NCBI GenBank assembly: GCA_949358305.1
Contig: OX442314.1
Coordinates: 27,637,118-27,701,117 of the forward strand
DNA length: 64,000 nucleotides
Direction of reading: 5' to 3'
Source: Strigamia acuminata
Taxonomy: Eukaryota > Arthropoda > Chilopoda > Geophilomorpha > Linotaeniidae
Positions 1-9,113 of this stretch are shown here, one piece after another (positions within the stretch are counted from its first letter, which is position 1; every line of letters begins with the position of its first letter). The translations under genes were made by a program, and so were the position numbers. The notes below the pieces were generated by a model. It had not been told where the DNA came from and ran no database searches. It was given only the letters and a program-made list of their open reading frames with translations.

Positions 1-230
1 TTCGGTTCCTCTCCTTCCATTTGAACGACTAATCCAAATGGAAAAGAAAAACGAAAATTAATTTATTAGTTTTTCCTTGGAAAATTCCAAAGAAAAAACT
101 ACTTACAATTGAAGAATCCCGTTGAAATAATCCAGTTGTTTCGCTTTTGGTTTTTTGGGGATGAGCACTTAGCACACGTGTGAGATCGAAGTGAACTCAG
201 ACGCGAAGTGATCAGTTCAAATACCGGAAG
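1..230 (-). other. gypsy 3' untranslated region with candidate polypurine tract
   Basis: This stretch follows the pol stop codon on the minus strand and holds no gene. Plus-strand 5-20 is pyrimidine-rich, so the element strand has a purine run (GGAAGGAGAGGAA) at the window edge. That is what is expected just before the 3' LTR, which should therefore begin at or just left of coordinate 1. None of the LTR sequence is visible here. Confidence 0.6.
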
Positions 231-3200
231 TTACGTTTGGGTAACGTCGCTGTTAGTGACGTCATCCAATCTTACTGTTTGATTGGTTTGAGTATGGCTT
301 GAGGAATTGCTCCTTACGTCATACGGCTGATCCCTGGATCTCGAGGTTATCGAGGGGAGAAGACACATGTTGTTTTTTCCTCTCGGTTTACGAGTCCGAA
401 GATTATATCTCTTTGTCGGCGAGGGATTTATTGTATTTAAATCGCCGTCTTCATTGTCATCGGAGACTGAGTCAGATGAGTCTTTTATTTCAGATGTTTT
501 TTGTTTCTTTTCTAAAAACACCTTTTTATTTATTTTTTTAGCAATTTCAAGCTTTTTGAAACTGTCACGAAGTTCAACGTCGTTATTCACGAGGTCTGAC
601 TCCATTTGTGGTTTGGATGAATTATCGACAGGTATTTTCTTTAATTCATCGTCATCTAACGTATTAATTATATTTTCAGTCTTTTGACCGACTTCTTCGC
701 CTTCTAACCATACTTCCTGGTCGAAACTCGGGAAATACGGAGTTAATTCAGACGAATGGACAGCTGGAAATATTTCGTTATTTTCTAGCTTTCTCAATTC
801 TACTGAACCTCCCTGTAATACTTTGGTTATTACATAAGGTCCTGTTCTTTTATCAGCGATGCCAGCTGCAATGCCGCGGGCAGCGCTCGACAAAACATGA
901 GAATCTCTCCAAACTAAATCGTTTAATTTAAAATTGGAGAACTTCTCACCTTCTTTTTTAAGATTAACTCGTCTACGCAAATCTAACACGTGCGACATCA
1001 TGTGCTGATATGTTTCGGCGATAACGGCTTCTAATTTTTGCACGTATAAATGTGGGTTTTTTGGATCTACGACCAAAATTCCTTCAGGTATTCTTGGATC
1101 CCAAGGTACTCTGAGTTCGCGAAAAAAGTTAAGAAATGCGGGAGAGAAGTCTCTTCCTCTCGTCACCGTAGTTCTCAAACTAAATGCAAATTCACGCAAA
1201 TATTCGTCCCATTTGGAATGAACAGATGAATAAATTGCAACCAAATATTTGATGTCACGGTTAACCCTTTCAACCGGGTTAGCTTGTGGGTGATACGTTG
1301 AAGTTGGTGTTGGAACCATCTTGAACTTTTCACAAAATTTTTTAAAGACTTGGGCACGAAATTGCGGGCCGTTGTCAGAAATAATTTTACGAGGGAATCC
1401 CATGCTCATGGAAAGGTGATAAATGCAATTTGCTACTTTTCCAGCAGTGGGGTTACACATTGGATATAATTCTGGCCAATGAGTTGCCACATCAAGTATG
1501 ACTAAAATATGTGTGTTGTTTTTGCGCGTCCGAGGTTTTGGGCCGGTCAAATCAACACTTAGACAGTCAAATGGGCTGTAAGGACCCATTTGCGCTGCTT
1601 CAATTTGTCCTTTCGTTCGAGGTTTGCAAGCTTGACAACGCTCACAATGTCGAATGAATCTCGTAATGTCCGATTTCATGCCTTTCCAGGTATAAATTCG
1701 GCGTGCTCGATAAAGAGTCCTTGCAATTCCTGGGTGGCCAGAAAGTGGGTGGCCATGCATCAGCCAAATAATTTTATACTTCAATGTCTGAGGTACAAAA
1801 ACTTTGAGTGCTCTCCCATCCTCCCCCAATTCATCAGACATTGTGGGATGAAATTGCATTAATAAGTCATCTTCAATTAAGAAGGTGGTTGCGTGTTTTC
1901 TATATTGTTTCCTCTGGAGTCGCGTTGTGACGTCAGGCGGAAATTGATTACAATTTAAAAAATTACGCATCAATTGGCAAACTTTATCTTCTTTTTGGGC
2001 CTTGATTATGTCTTCCCTTGTGGGAGGTTCACAATCAAGACGTTCTACAATTTTGGCGACAAATGCTTTTATTAAAACATTTGACGAAGGAACTTGGAAT
2101 TTCCTTGAAATTTGCGCTCTTATGACGTCATCTGATTCCTCAGAGGAGTCATAAATTTTAGTCCAATAGTTGACGAATTCATGATCTTCCTTTTCCTCTA
2201 ATGTGGAGACAGGAAGCTCATGGAATTTTCCCATTTTCCATTTTCGTTGTGGTGATGGACAGTAAGATAATAATTCGTCATTATCTCCATCATCTTCAGG
2301 ATTTTCTGGTTTATCAATCGGTGATCTGGATAAAGCATCCGCTAAAACATTTAGTGGACCTTTAATATATTGTATTTCGAAAGAGTAGCGCATTAGCTCC
2401 ATTTGCCAACGCGCTAACCTTCCAGCAGGTTCGTCCAACTGCATCAACCATTTTAATGCTTGATGGTCAGTCCTTACTATGAATGTTGTAAATTCCAAAT
2501 AATGTCGAAATTTACGTAATGCCCAGATTACCGCTAGGCACTCCAATTCTGTGGCGCTGTAATTTATCTCAGCAGGTTGTAAACTTCTGCTGGCATAAAC
2601 ACAAGGCACTTCGATATTTTGATCATCGATTTCTCTCATTTGCATAAGCGCGGCGCCTAGTCCTTTTCTGCTGGCGTCGGTATGCACAATAAATGGTTCT
2701 GTCAAATCAGGCATGGCCATTGTTTCTGCATTCGTTAAAGCATCTTTTATTTGATCAAAAGCTTCTTGATGAATTTCTGACCAAATAAATTCCACATCCT
2801 TTTTGAGTAAAGGACGTAGAGGTTCTGTCATTACTGCCAGATTTTTAAGTAATCGGTGAAAAAAGTTCACCATTCCCAAAAACCTTTGCAACTCTTTCAA
2901 ATTTGAAGGAGCTGGCATTTCTTTAATGGCGGCGACTTTTTTAGGGTCGACACTAACTCCTTGAACACTTAACTTGTAACCAAGAAAAGTTAATTCTTTT
3001 CTGCCAAATTTCGATTTTTCTGGATGAACATGAAGATTTGCATTTTCAAGTTTACTCAGAATTTCTTCCAGATGAATCATGTGTTCTTCAAAATTTTTAG
3101 ATATAATGATTATATCATCGAGGTATGCCCATGCAAATTTTCGATAGGCGTCCCCCAAAATTTTTTCTATTAACTTCTGGAAAGTTGACGGCGCATTTAC

Positions 3201-4679
3201 GAGACCAAAGGGCATGACTCGAAATTGTAGTCGACCCAAAGGGCTCCAAAATGCAGTTTTAGCACGGTCGTTCGGATGAACCTCTATCTGCCAATAGCCT
3301 TTTGACAAATCTATTGTTGTGATCCATTCAAACCTTCCGAGTTCTCGCAAGATTTCCTCAATGCTGGGCATTTGAGGAGGGTCGTATAATGTATGTGCAT
3401 TGAGTGGTCTAAAATCAATGCAGAGTCTTGGATCACAATCCGGACGCATCACTAGAACTATTCGCATCCCATAGTCTCCAGTGGCTTGTTCAACGTATCC
3501 ATTATCCAACATATCTTGACAGATTTGACGGATAATTTCACGTTTCTGTGGATTTACGCTTTTAAACGGAACTCTAATCGGAACTTTAGTGTCCAGTTTA
3601 ATTTCATGCCTAACGAGGTGTGTTCTACCTGGTCGGCGTGATAAAATCTTTTCATGTTTCTTTAATACTTTTTCAAGCATTAAATTATTTTCCATTGACA
3701 AATTAGCATCGCTAACAAGTCTTTGTACTATATTTTCTTCATCGGCAACTTTAGCTTGACATGCAGTGGCGGAACCAGCTTTCATGTGATTTGCTTTAAT
3801 AAAGTCGCGTTTCATGATTTCTTCGGGTGGATCAAGAAACTCTTGATAACGATCAAGAATCGCTTGAGGAACAAAAGGTAAATCTTCTTTCAAAGACTTG
3901 ACAAAATTCCAAGACATGGTCTTAGGATTTGGTTGAATATTGAGTCGATTCATGAAATCACATCCTAATAAAATAATAGGATATTTATTTCTTAAAATTA
4001 TGAATGGATGACTTAACATCCCGTGTGTCCATGCAAAAGAAAGTAGGAGAGTCCCTTCAGGGACTACATCTTCTGAAGCAGTCGTAACTCTCACATCCGG
4101 TCCTATTGGTCGAATTTCATCTTCCAGTTTCAGCGAAATTACTACGGAGTAGGCCATGAAGCTTCGATTAGCTCCAGAGTCTAACATCCCTGTTATCATA
4201 CCGTTTGCCGTCTGCAATCGAATCGTCGGCAAATCATTGCTGTTTGGTATGTCCGCGTACTTGCATTTAAAACGTCGCGGTGGCTTAATTTCTATTGGCG
4301 GATCCAATGGTAATTCGTCCAATAAATCATTAGTGACTAGCGTTGTAGCCATTAATTTTTCAATGCATTCATCAAGACCAGGTAAATCAATTTTACCTGA
4401 CCTTTCAACAATTTCAGGTGTGGGCCTAGCTTTTCCATCTAGTAAAGTAACAGCATCTTTTATTTTAGATTCCCAATCAACTTTTATTTGTTGAACTTTT
4501 TCTTTAAAAAATTCTTCAGTGATGTTTTCATTTTGCAGCACAAGCCTTAAACTGGAAACATCAATTTTTGGAAATACTAAATTATTTTCTAATTCTAATT
4601 TAATCTGGGTATTTAAAAATTCATCTAAAATCTGAGATGGTGTTAGTTCATTTTCCGAGGCGGTAGGCGTCGCATCCAC
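231..4679 (-). CDS. pol: gypsy Pol polyprotein: protease, reverse transcriptase, RNase H, integrase
   Basis: The frame of about 1482 codons has domains in the usual Ty3/gypsy order. Protease comes first with a Leu-Asp-Ser-Gly-Ala catalytic loop near residue 165. RT has Tyr-Leu-Asp-Asp near 515, and RNase H has His-Thr-Asp-Ala-Ser, a conserved Glu, Thr-Asp-His and Ala-Asp-Ala-Leu-Ser. Integrase has an HHCC zinc module (HPLSGHPGIARTLY, then CERCQAC), then the Asp, Asp (SDNGPQF) and Glu (NPVERVNRD) triad and a C-terminal GPY/F-type module. The apparent start at 4679 is GTG, and the frame stays open further upstream into the end of gag. I therefore infer that Pol is made by -1 frameshifting at 4706-4712 rather than by its own start. 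The tail beyond the GPY module is acidic and unrecognised. Confidence 0.95.
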   Translation of the reverse strand: MDATPTASENELTPSQILDEFLNTQIKLELENNLVFPKIDVSSLRLVLQNENITEEFFKEKVQQIKVDWESKIKDAVTLLDGKARPTPEIVERSGKIDLPGLDECIEKLMATTLVTNDLLDELPLDPPIEIKPPRRFKCKYADIPNSNDLPTIRLQTANGMITGMLDSGANRSFMAYSVVISLKLEDEIRPIGPDVRVTTASEDVVPEGTLLLSFAWTHGMLSHPFIILRNKYPIILLGCDFMNRLNIQPNPKTMSWNFVKSLKEDLPFVPQAILDRYQEFLDPPEEIMKRDFIKANHMKAGSATACQAKVADEENIVQRLVSDANLSMENNLMLEKVLKKHEKILSRRPGRTHLVRHEIKLDTKVPIRVPFKSVNPQKREIIRQICQDMLDNGYVEQATGDYGMRIVLVMRPDCDPRLCIDFRPLNAHTLYDPPQMPSIEEILRELGRFEWITTIDLSKGYWQIEVHPNDRAKTAFWSPLGRLQFRVMPFGLVNAPSTFQKLIEKILGDAYRKFAWAYLDDIIIISKNFEEHMIHLEEILSKLENANLHVHPEKSKFGRKELTFLGYKLSVQGVSVDPKKVAAIKEMPAPSNLKELQRFLGMVNFFHRLLKNLAVMTEPLRPLLKKDVEFIWSEIHQEAFDQIKDALTNAETMAMPDLTEPFIVHTDASRKGLGAALMQMREIDDQNIEVPCVYASRSLQPAEINYSATELECLAVIWALRKFRHYLEFTTFIVRTDHQALKWLMQLDEPAGRLARWQMELMRYSFEIQYIKGPLNVLADALSRSPIDKPENPEDDGDNDELLSYCPSPQRKWKMGKFHELPVSTLEEKEDHEFVNYWTKIYDSSEESDDVIRAQISRKFQVPSSNVLIKAFVAKIVERLDCEPPTREDIIKAQKEDKVCQLMRNFLNCNQFPPDVTTRLQRKQYRKHATTFLIEDDLLMQFHPTMSDELGEDGRALKVFVPQTLKYKIIWLMHGHPLSGHPGIARTLYRARRIYTWKGMKSDITRFIRHCERCQACKPRTKGQIEAAQMGPYSPFDCLSVDLTGPKPRTRKNNTHILVILDVATHWPELYPMCNPTAGKVANCIYHLSMSMGFPRKIISDNGPQFRAQVFKKFCEKFKMVPTPTSTYHPQANPVERVNRDIKYLVAIYSSVHSKWDEYLREFAFSLRTTVTRGRDFSPAFLNFFRELRVPWDPRIPEGILVVDPKNPHLYVQKLEAVIAETYQHMMSHVLDLRRRVNLKKEGEKFSNFKLNDLVWRDSHVLSSAARGIAAGIADKRTGPYVITKVLQGGSVELRKLENNEIFPAVHSSELTPYFPSFDQEVWLEGEEVGQKTENIINTLDDDELKKIPVDNSSKPQMESDLVNNDVELRDSFKKLEIAKKINKKVFLEKKQKTSEIKDSSDSVSDDNEDGDLNTINPSPTKRYNLRTRKPRGKNNMCLLPSITSRSRDQPYDVRSNSSSHTQTNQTVRLDDVTNSDVTQT

Positions 4680-4712
4680 TAGACCGTCTGGATGCGCGCT
4701 TACAAGTTTTTT
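4671..4712 (-). promoter_or_regulatory. programmed -1 ribosomal frameshift signal between gag and pol
   Basis: The gag frame ends CTA AAA AAC TTG TAA. The heptamer A AAA AAC (minus strand of 4706-4712) is a classical slippery sequence, in the correct phase, one codon before the gag stop (4700-4702). Nine bases further on is a perfect 8-bp stem (CGCATCCA / TGGATGCG, plus coordinates 4671-4678 and 4689-4696) closing a 10-base loop. The -1 frame is open through this region and leads directly into pol. Slippery site, spacing and stem are all seen in the sequence; that the signal works is inferred from the known retroviral mechanism. Confidence 0.85.
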
Positions 4713-7591
4713 AGAAGCTCGCCGATTGATTTCATCGATTTTTCGAACTCCTCAATGATCTTGTCTTTGCTCGATTTCCTATCAGGACATTCTTTAGCCC
4801 AATGTCCCAATTTTTTACAAATATTACACGGGTCAGTAGCAGGCGATTTCGCGACTTTTGGCGAAGGCGAACTTGAACGTTTGGCTTCGTCCTTTTTAGG
4901 GGTCGGCGACTTCGATCTACTGAGCGCGTCTGTCTTTGGTGAACCAAAAGTAACGTTTTTAGGCGCCATCTTTGGTCCAAATTTTCGAGCTACTGCGTTA
5001 TTACGGGCTAATAAAGCAGCTGCAGCCTCGCTTTCTGGTTCCGAGTCAGATTTCTCTGGTTCAGAAGCAGTTTCCATTTCAGTCACTTCGGCTAAGTGAG
5101 CTTTAGGGGTTGGATGTGGATTTTTCCCATCCGATCCCTTTTTAGATTCCTTAGCAGTCTCTGCCAAAAAATCTCCTCGTTTTGGGGGTTGCAAAAGAGG
5201 GGTGTTAGCAAAACGTGTGTCTTTTGCTAATTCCTTTCTCCGTTGCTGTCGCTTAGCGTACGCAACTTTTTCATCAGCTGGTAGATAAGCTTTATAATTT
5301 TCGTCAATCCTTATTTGATTGGCTCGCATAAATTTGGCTAATTCAGCGAAACCACCCGGATAAGGTGCTCGTACTGAAAGTAGAACATTTTTTGAATAAT
5401 CTGTCAATCCACGTCGGAATTGACGATCAATGGCTGCATCTCCCATTGTATAAGGGAGAGTGACCAATAAATCCTCAGTCCTTCTTAAATAAGAGCGAAG
5501 ACTTTCGCCTTTATTTTGAGAAAGATTATCCCACATTTGTAGTAAGTCTTCACTTGACTCCCCATATTCAGTCATGAATTCCTCTACAAAGTGATTCCAG
5601 TTTTGAAATTGTTTAGAATAAAACCATTTCTCAGCTCGATCTATAAGAGCTTTTGGTACTACTCTTTTCAAAGCAGTGTGACATGCAATGCCATTCAACC
5701 TTGAAATTCGTAACACTTCATCTAAAAGAGTGGATCCAGCTTCCCATTCTCCATCGAATAAAGCGGGTTTGATGTGATCCCATCTAATAGTTCTTTCATC
5801 AACTAGATCGTGAGTCCAGTTGTTGGCAGTATATTGTGCAATTTTTTGTCGTAATGCAATATCAGCATTATCGGCAGTAGCGTCAGATCGATCGGAAGAT
5901 CGACGATCAGCTAATAATCGATCAATTTCTTCAGCAGTGTAATAATGTGTATTACGCCGAGAAGAATGGCCTCGATGTCGACGTCGATGAGATCGATGTC
6001 GATTATCGCGTTCTTGTTGCGCATTCACATCAGAATCCGACCTTGAATCAGATTGTGAATTTGAAGGCGTGTTAAAATGTGGTGTTTCAGGTGGGTCGGG
6101 TGGGTCGCCGTCATCGTCGGGCGGTCGACGTCCACCTCCAGGTGGTCCATCTCCATGTCCATCTGGATTTCCTCCATCTGGTGGATTTCTTCTATACTGA
6201 CCCCCACCTGGCGGGCTTTCATGTCCGTCCGGCGGTTCGCGTGTTGGATTGGTGTCTCGTCGACTTCTTTTTGACGAGTCTTGCTGTTGAGTCAGTGGTA
6301 TCGTTCGAGTAACATGAATACCAGTTTCATGCCGTCTATTTCGATCGTCTACTATCCCCAACAGTCGGTCACTGTTGTGAAAAATAGGGTTTCGATTACC
6401 AGGGAGCGGATTGCGATCAGCTCTCCGTTCCTCAGAATCTGAAGGACGTTTTCTTTTTGAGCGATGGCGACGACGCGAACGTTGGTCGTCATCACTCGAT
6501 AATCCAGATTGGCTACTTAACTCTGAAACAACAGAAATTGTTATTGTTTCGGGAGTCAAAATAGGGACAGTTGGCGCAGCCATTTCTGGTTGCACCAATT
6601 GGTCAGTATAATTTCTTGCTTGCAAACGGTCTTTCATTTCTGCAAGCTCTTCTTGAGCGCGTAACAAGTCAGCTCGGAGAATTTCATTCTCGTTTATTTG
6701 ATTTTGCGATTCTGGTTGTAATCGCTTAGCAGGGCCGCTAGACTTGACTTGTCCGCTCGTACTGGGTTGATCCAGCGAGTGGAAAATCTCGTCTTCACGC
6801 TTAGCTATTTTGCTTTCGCGAGTACGCTGTGTTTTAGCACGTGTGTCTAATTCAGCAGCATATCTCACTAGTTGATTATGATTGCGTTGGTAGTGGTCTG
6901 CCAAATCAATCAATTCTTTATTTTTCTGCTCCAGCTTACTTTTGGTAAGCTCGAGCTGTCTTCGCGCCTCTTGGTGTGAGCGAATTGAAAGTTCATTTCT
7001 AGTATTCATTTTAGAAAGATCTTCCACTTCACCTTTTAATCTGTATTCTCTAGCTTTTTGGGCTAGAAATTCCTCATTTTGTCGATTGAGTTCCATGTGT
7101 TGAAGCTCAACCTCCGCTTTTTGTTGTTGAAGCTCAGCTTCTTTTCGTTCCATTTCAAATTGTAAATTTGAAACGGCTCGGTCAGTGTGAAGTCGTATCA
7201 TGGCGCGATGAATCTCTTCCACCGTCATGTCGTCCGTTATTTGGGCGCCATCTTGGCGTGCTTGATTTCTCAAAGCATCCAACATGGTCATGCGAGGAGG
7301 TGATTCGTGAGACGATTCACTTTCCATTTCACGTAACGTATTTTCCACTTCCTCCAGTGGAAGTGGCGGGAGTTCTTGGTCGTTAGAACTCGCACTTGAA
7401 GCGCTTAATGCTCTAGCAACTTCATTTTCAGCATCCTTAAGTTGTTTCGGATCTGGAACTGGTGTTATTTCTTCAGAAATAATTTTCTCCATAAGCATTT
7501 CAGGCTCGAGAGCCGGCAAAACCGTCGCTGCTCGTTTCTGAGTGCTTGGTCGACCTCGTTGTCGTTTTACAATTTGCATTGGCGTCGCCAT
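4700..7591 (-). CDS. gag: gypsy Gag polyprotein
   Basis: The 963-residue protein starts at an ATG (7591) 71 bases after the primer binding site. Residues of about 140-330 are rich in Glu, Gln, Lys and Leu and look like long coiled coil. A low-complexity Arg/His/Ser/Pro/Gly stretch follows (about 360-560), with SR-like and Pro-Asp-Gly repeats. A helical capsid-like region (about 590-760) leads to one CCHC zinc knuckle near the C-terminus (CNICKKLGHWAKEC). The length is large for gypsy Gag because of the coiled-coil and low-complexity parts. The last codons carry the frameshift site. A basic N-terminus (KRQRGRPSTQKR) could be a nuclear or RNA-binding segment. Confidence 0.92.
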   Translation of the reverse strand: MATPMQIVKRQRGRPSTQKRAATVLPALEPEMLMEKIISEEITPVPDPKQLKDAENEVARALSASSASSNDQELPPLPLEEVENTLREMESESSHESPPRMTMLDALRNQARQDGAQITDDMTVEEIHRAMIRLHTDRAVSNLQFEMERKEAELQQQKAEVELQHMELNRQNEEFLAQKAREYRLKGEVEDLSKMNTRNELSIRSHQEARRQLELTKSKLEQKNKELIDLADHYQRNHNQLVRYAAELDTRAKTQRTRESKIAKREDEIFHSLDQPSTSGQVKSSGPAKRLQPESQNQINENEILRADLLRAQEELAEMKDRLQARNYTDQLVQPEMAAPTVPILTPETITISVVSELSSQSGLSSDDDQRSRRRHRSKRKRPSDSEERRADRNPLPGNRNPIFHNSDRLLGIVDDRNRRHETGIHVTRTIPLTQQQDSSKRSRRDTNPTREPPDGHESPPGGGQYRRNPPDGGNPDGHGDGPPGGGRRPPDDDGDPPDPPETPHFNTPSNSQSDSRSDSDVNAQQERDNRHRSHRRRHRGHSSRRNTHYYTAEEIDRLLADRRSSDRSDATADNADIALRQKIAQYTANNWTHDLVDERTIRWDHIKPALFDGEWEAGSTLLDEVLRISRLNGIACHTALKRVVPKALIDRAEKWFYSKQFQNWNHFVEEFMTEYGESSEDLLQMWDNLSQNKGESLRSYLRRTEDLLVTLPYTMGDAAIDRQFRRGLTDYSKNVLLSVRAPYPGGFAELAKFMRANQIRIDENYKAYLPADEKVAYAKRQQRRKELAKDTRFANTPLLQPPKRGDFLAETAKESKKGSDGKNPHPTPKAHLAEVTEMETASEPEKSDSEPESEAAAALLARNNAVARKFGPKMAPKNVTFGSPKTDALSRSKSPTPKKDEAKRSSSPSPKVAKSPATDPCNICKKLGHWAKECPDRKSSKDKIIEEFEKSMKSIGELLKNL

Positions 7592-7662
7592 TTTGTCAAA
7601 TTGAAAAAGAACAATGGAAATAAAGGATTTTTTCGCAAAAATCGGATTTTAATAATCAAAAC

Positions 7663-7681
7663 AATCCCGGACGGGCCCCCA
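7663..7681 (-). promoter_or_regulatory. primer binding site, tRNA-Pro type
   Basis: The plus strand reads AATCCCGGACGGGCCCCCA, which has the form of a tRNA 3' end with terminal CCA. Its complement is very close to the tRNA-Pro primer site known from murine gammaretroviruses. It lies two bases from the LTR end at 7684, as expected for minus-strand primer placement. Confidence 0.85.
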
Positions 7682-7683
7682 AG

Positions 7684-8761
7684 TGCGGCGATCCGGGTTT
7701 TTACTTATTAAATTATATAAATTTAATAAGCAATCGTCGGTGAGATGCCGTACAGGACTTCTACTCTGTGGCCAAATGGTTGTCTAGGGGAATGATTTTA
7801 CACAGAGTAAAGGAAAAATTAGATTGTTTTAATCGTTTTAAATACACCCGAATATAATGCGAAATAATAAGTGTAATGACTGGGTCGATCTGGTTTCTCT
7901 TCGTACTTGGACACTCACAGTTGACCGTTGGCTCCAAAATGGCGTCGATGGCGTCGTGTGAGCGCGGGATTTTAGCGGAGTAAACTCGACGCTAAAATAC
8001 TTTGCTAAAATATACTAAAAATCCTCGCGGAGCAAGCTCAACACGAGAATACGTCTTGCACACAGCGATTTGATTATTACGGAGCAAGCTCGACGTAACA
8101 ATCCGTCTTAACACAATTCGCCTTGTGGAGTTAAACTCGACACAAAGCCTTCAAACTAACAGAGTAAACTCGATGTTAGTTTCACACACAGAAATGGCTT
8201 AAATTACTCGTAGTAATTCAAGCTAGAAAGTTGCTATTCCGTACAGTGGGTACAGACCAGCGATGAAACTCAATTCGTCCAAGAATCACAGATCACACTT
8301 TGCAGTTTTGGCAGAAGTTTGACACGGTTGTGAACAGTTTGGAGGTGGAATCAAGAGTGCGGGAAGAGTGGGCCAAAACCGTTTGGCTCACTTCTAAATC
8401 TGCTCAGAAAAGCTGCGCAGATGACGAGTTGCATGAAGATCACACACGGCCGCCTTCGGGTCGTGTGCAACAATCGAGCCGGGCACGCGCGAGGGGAAGG
8501 GATGCTCCGCCCAGGCACACGCCTAGCAGCATCATCAAAGCAATGCACGCTGCAGCGCGATTGGTTGACGCTGTTGCTGGGCCAAAACTTGCTGCAAAAC
8601 ACAATATTATTTGGGTAATATTGTGTCTTGTTTTATATTTTATTAATGTATGTTTTATTTCAATTTACATTGAAACAAAACATATAAGTTTGTTGAATAT
8701 GTTTATAAGACAATTTGGAAATATGGTGCGCACTCAAATAGGAATATTTGAGGTCACCACA
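7684..8761 (-). repeat. 5' LTR of the gypsy element
   Basis: The right LTR spans TG (7684) to CA (8761), about 1078 bp. Its limits are fixed by comparison with the solo LTR at 49696-50742. The two differ mainly by small indels, including an extra segment near 7930-7955 that contains ATGGCGTCG repeats. The LTR contains a hairpin array (7969-8223) and a GC-rich block near 8440-8590. An open frame on the antisense (plus) strand, 8300-8896, runs off the LTR end; its portion inside the LTR is also open in the solo copy. I do not call it a gene. Confidence 0.92.
7969..8223. repeat. array of five core-conserved hairpins plus one more palindrome inside the gypsy LTR
   Basis: Five units at 7969-7998, 8024-8047, 8072-8103, 8123-8145 and 8153-8182 share the core GAG-YAAR/TAAA-CTCRA (for example GGAGTAAACTCGA). 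Each core is flanked by a different self-complementary arm: ATTTTAGCG/CGCTAAAAT, CTCG/CGAG, TTACG/CGTAA with an outer GATT/AATC, TTGTG/CACAA, and AAACTAACA/TGTTAGTTT. A sixth palindrome without the core is at 8197-8223. All six recur in the solo LTR (49954-50204). Function is unknown; an RNA structure or protein-binding array is possible. Confidence 0.85.
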
Positions 8762-9034
8762 AAATGTTTCTTTAATTATTTTGTAAAGACGACCAAATTG
8801 GGAATTTTACTATCAAAAGCGAGGGTCAATTTTGACCCAATGAGCAAATCAATTATTAGACATTTGATTGTTAGACGCTTGATTGTTGGATGTTAAGTTA
8901 GAATCATTGATCCTCGAGTTTGTGAGTAAACTTTAACAATTTGCGTTCTCTGTTTGGTCGTGAATTTTTCCATGATTAATCTTCAAAATCTTCTTAACAA
9001 AATAGTCAAAGTTCGTGATTTTTGACCCACCCTG
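8762..9034. mobile_element. MITE fragment (Tc1/mariner-like end), cut by the gypsy insertion
   Basis: The segment ends with TTTGACCCACCCTG before TA, a mariner-type terminus. It matches the complete relative at 56113-56502 over motifs such as TTTACTATCAAAAGCGAG, GATCCTCG and the shared end. The other end should lie beyond the gypsy element, outside the window. Confidence 0.7.
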
Positions 9035-9113
9035 TACTATTCTACTAAACTAACTGTAAGTGAATCTTGATGTGCAATAATTGACGTGTACGTTTAAACA
9101 AATTCTACATTAC

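Larger units (their letters stand above)
1..8761 (-). mobile_element. Ty3/gypsy LTR retrotransposon, complete except for the 3' LTR (off the left edge)
   Basis: Read on the minus strand the order is 5' LTR (8761-7684), tRNA-Pro-type primer binding site, gag (7591-4700), a -1 frameshift into pol (to 231), a short 3' untranslated region, and a purine-rich tract at the window edge. All protease, RT, RNase H and integrase catalytic residues are present, so this copy could be autonomous. The right LTR end (CACCACA) is followed by AAAT, a possible 4-bp target duplication that cannot be checked because the other end is outside. The right side sits inside a MITE (8762-9034), so gypsy is the younger insertion. 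A solo LTR of the same family lies at 49696-50742. Confidence 0.93.
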
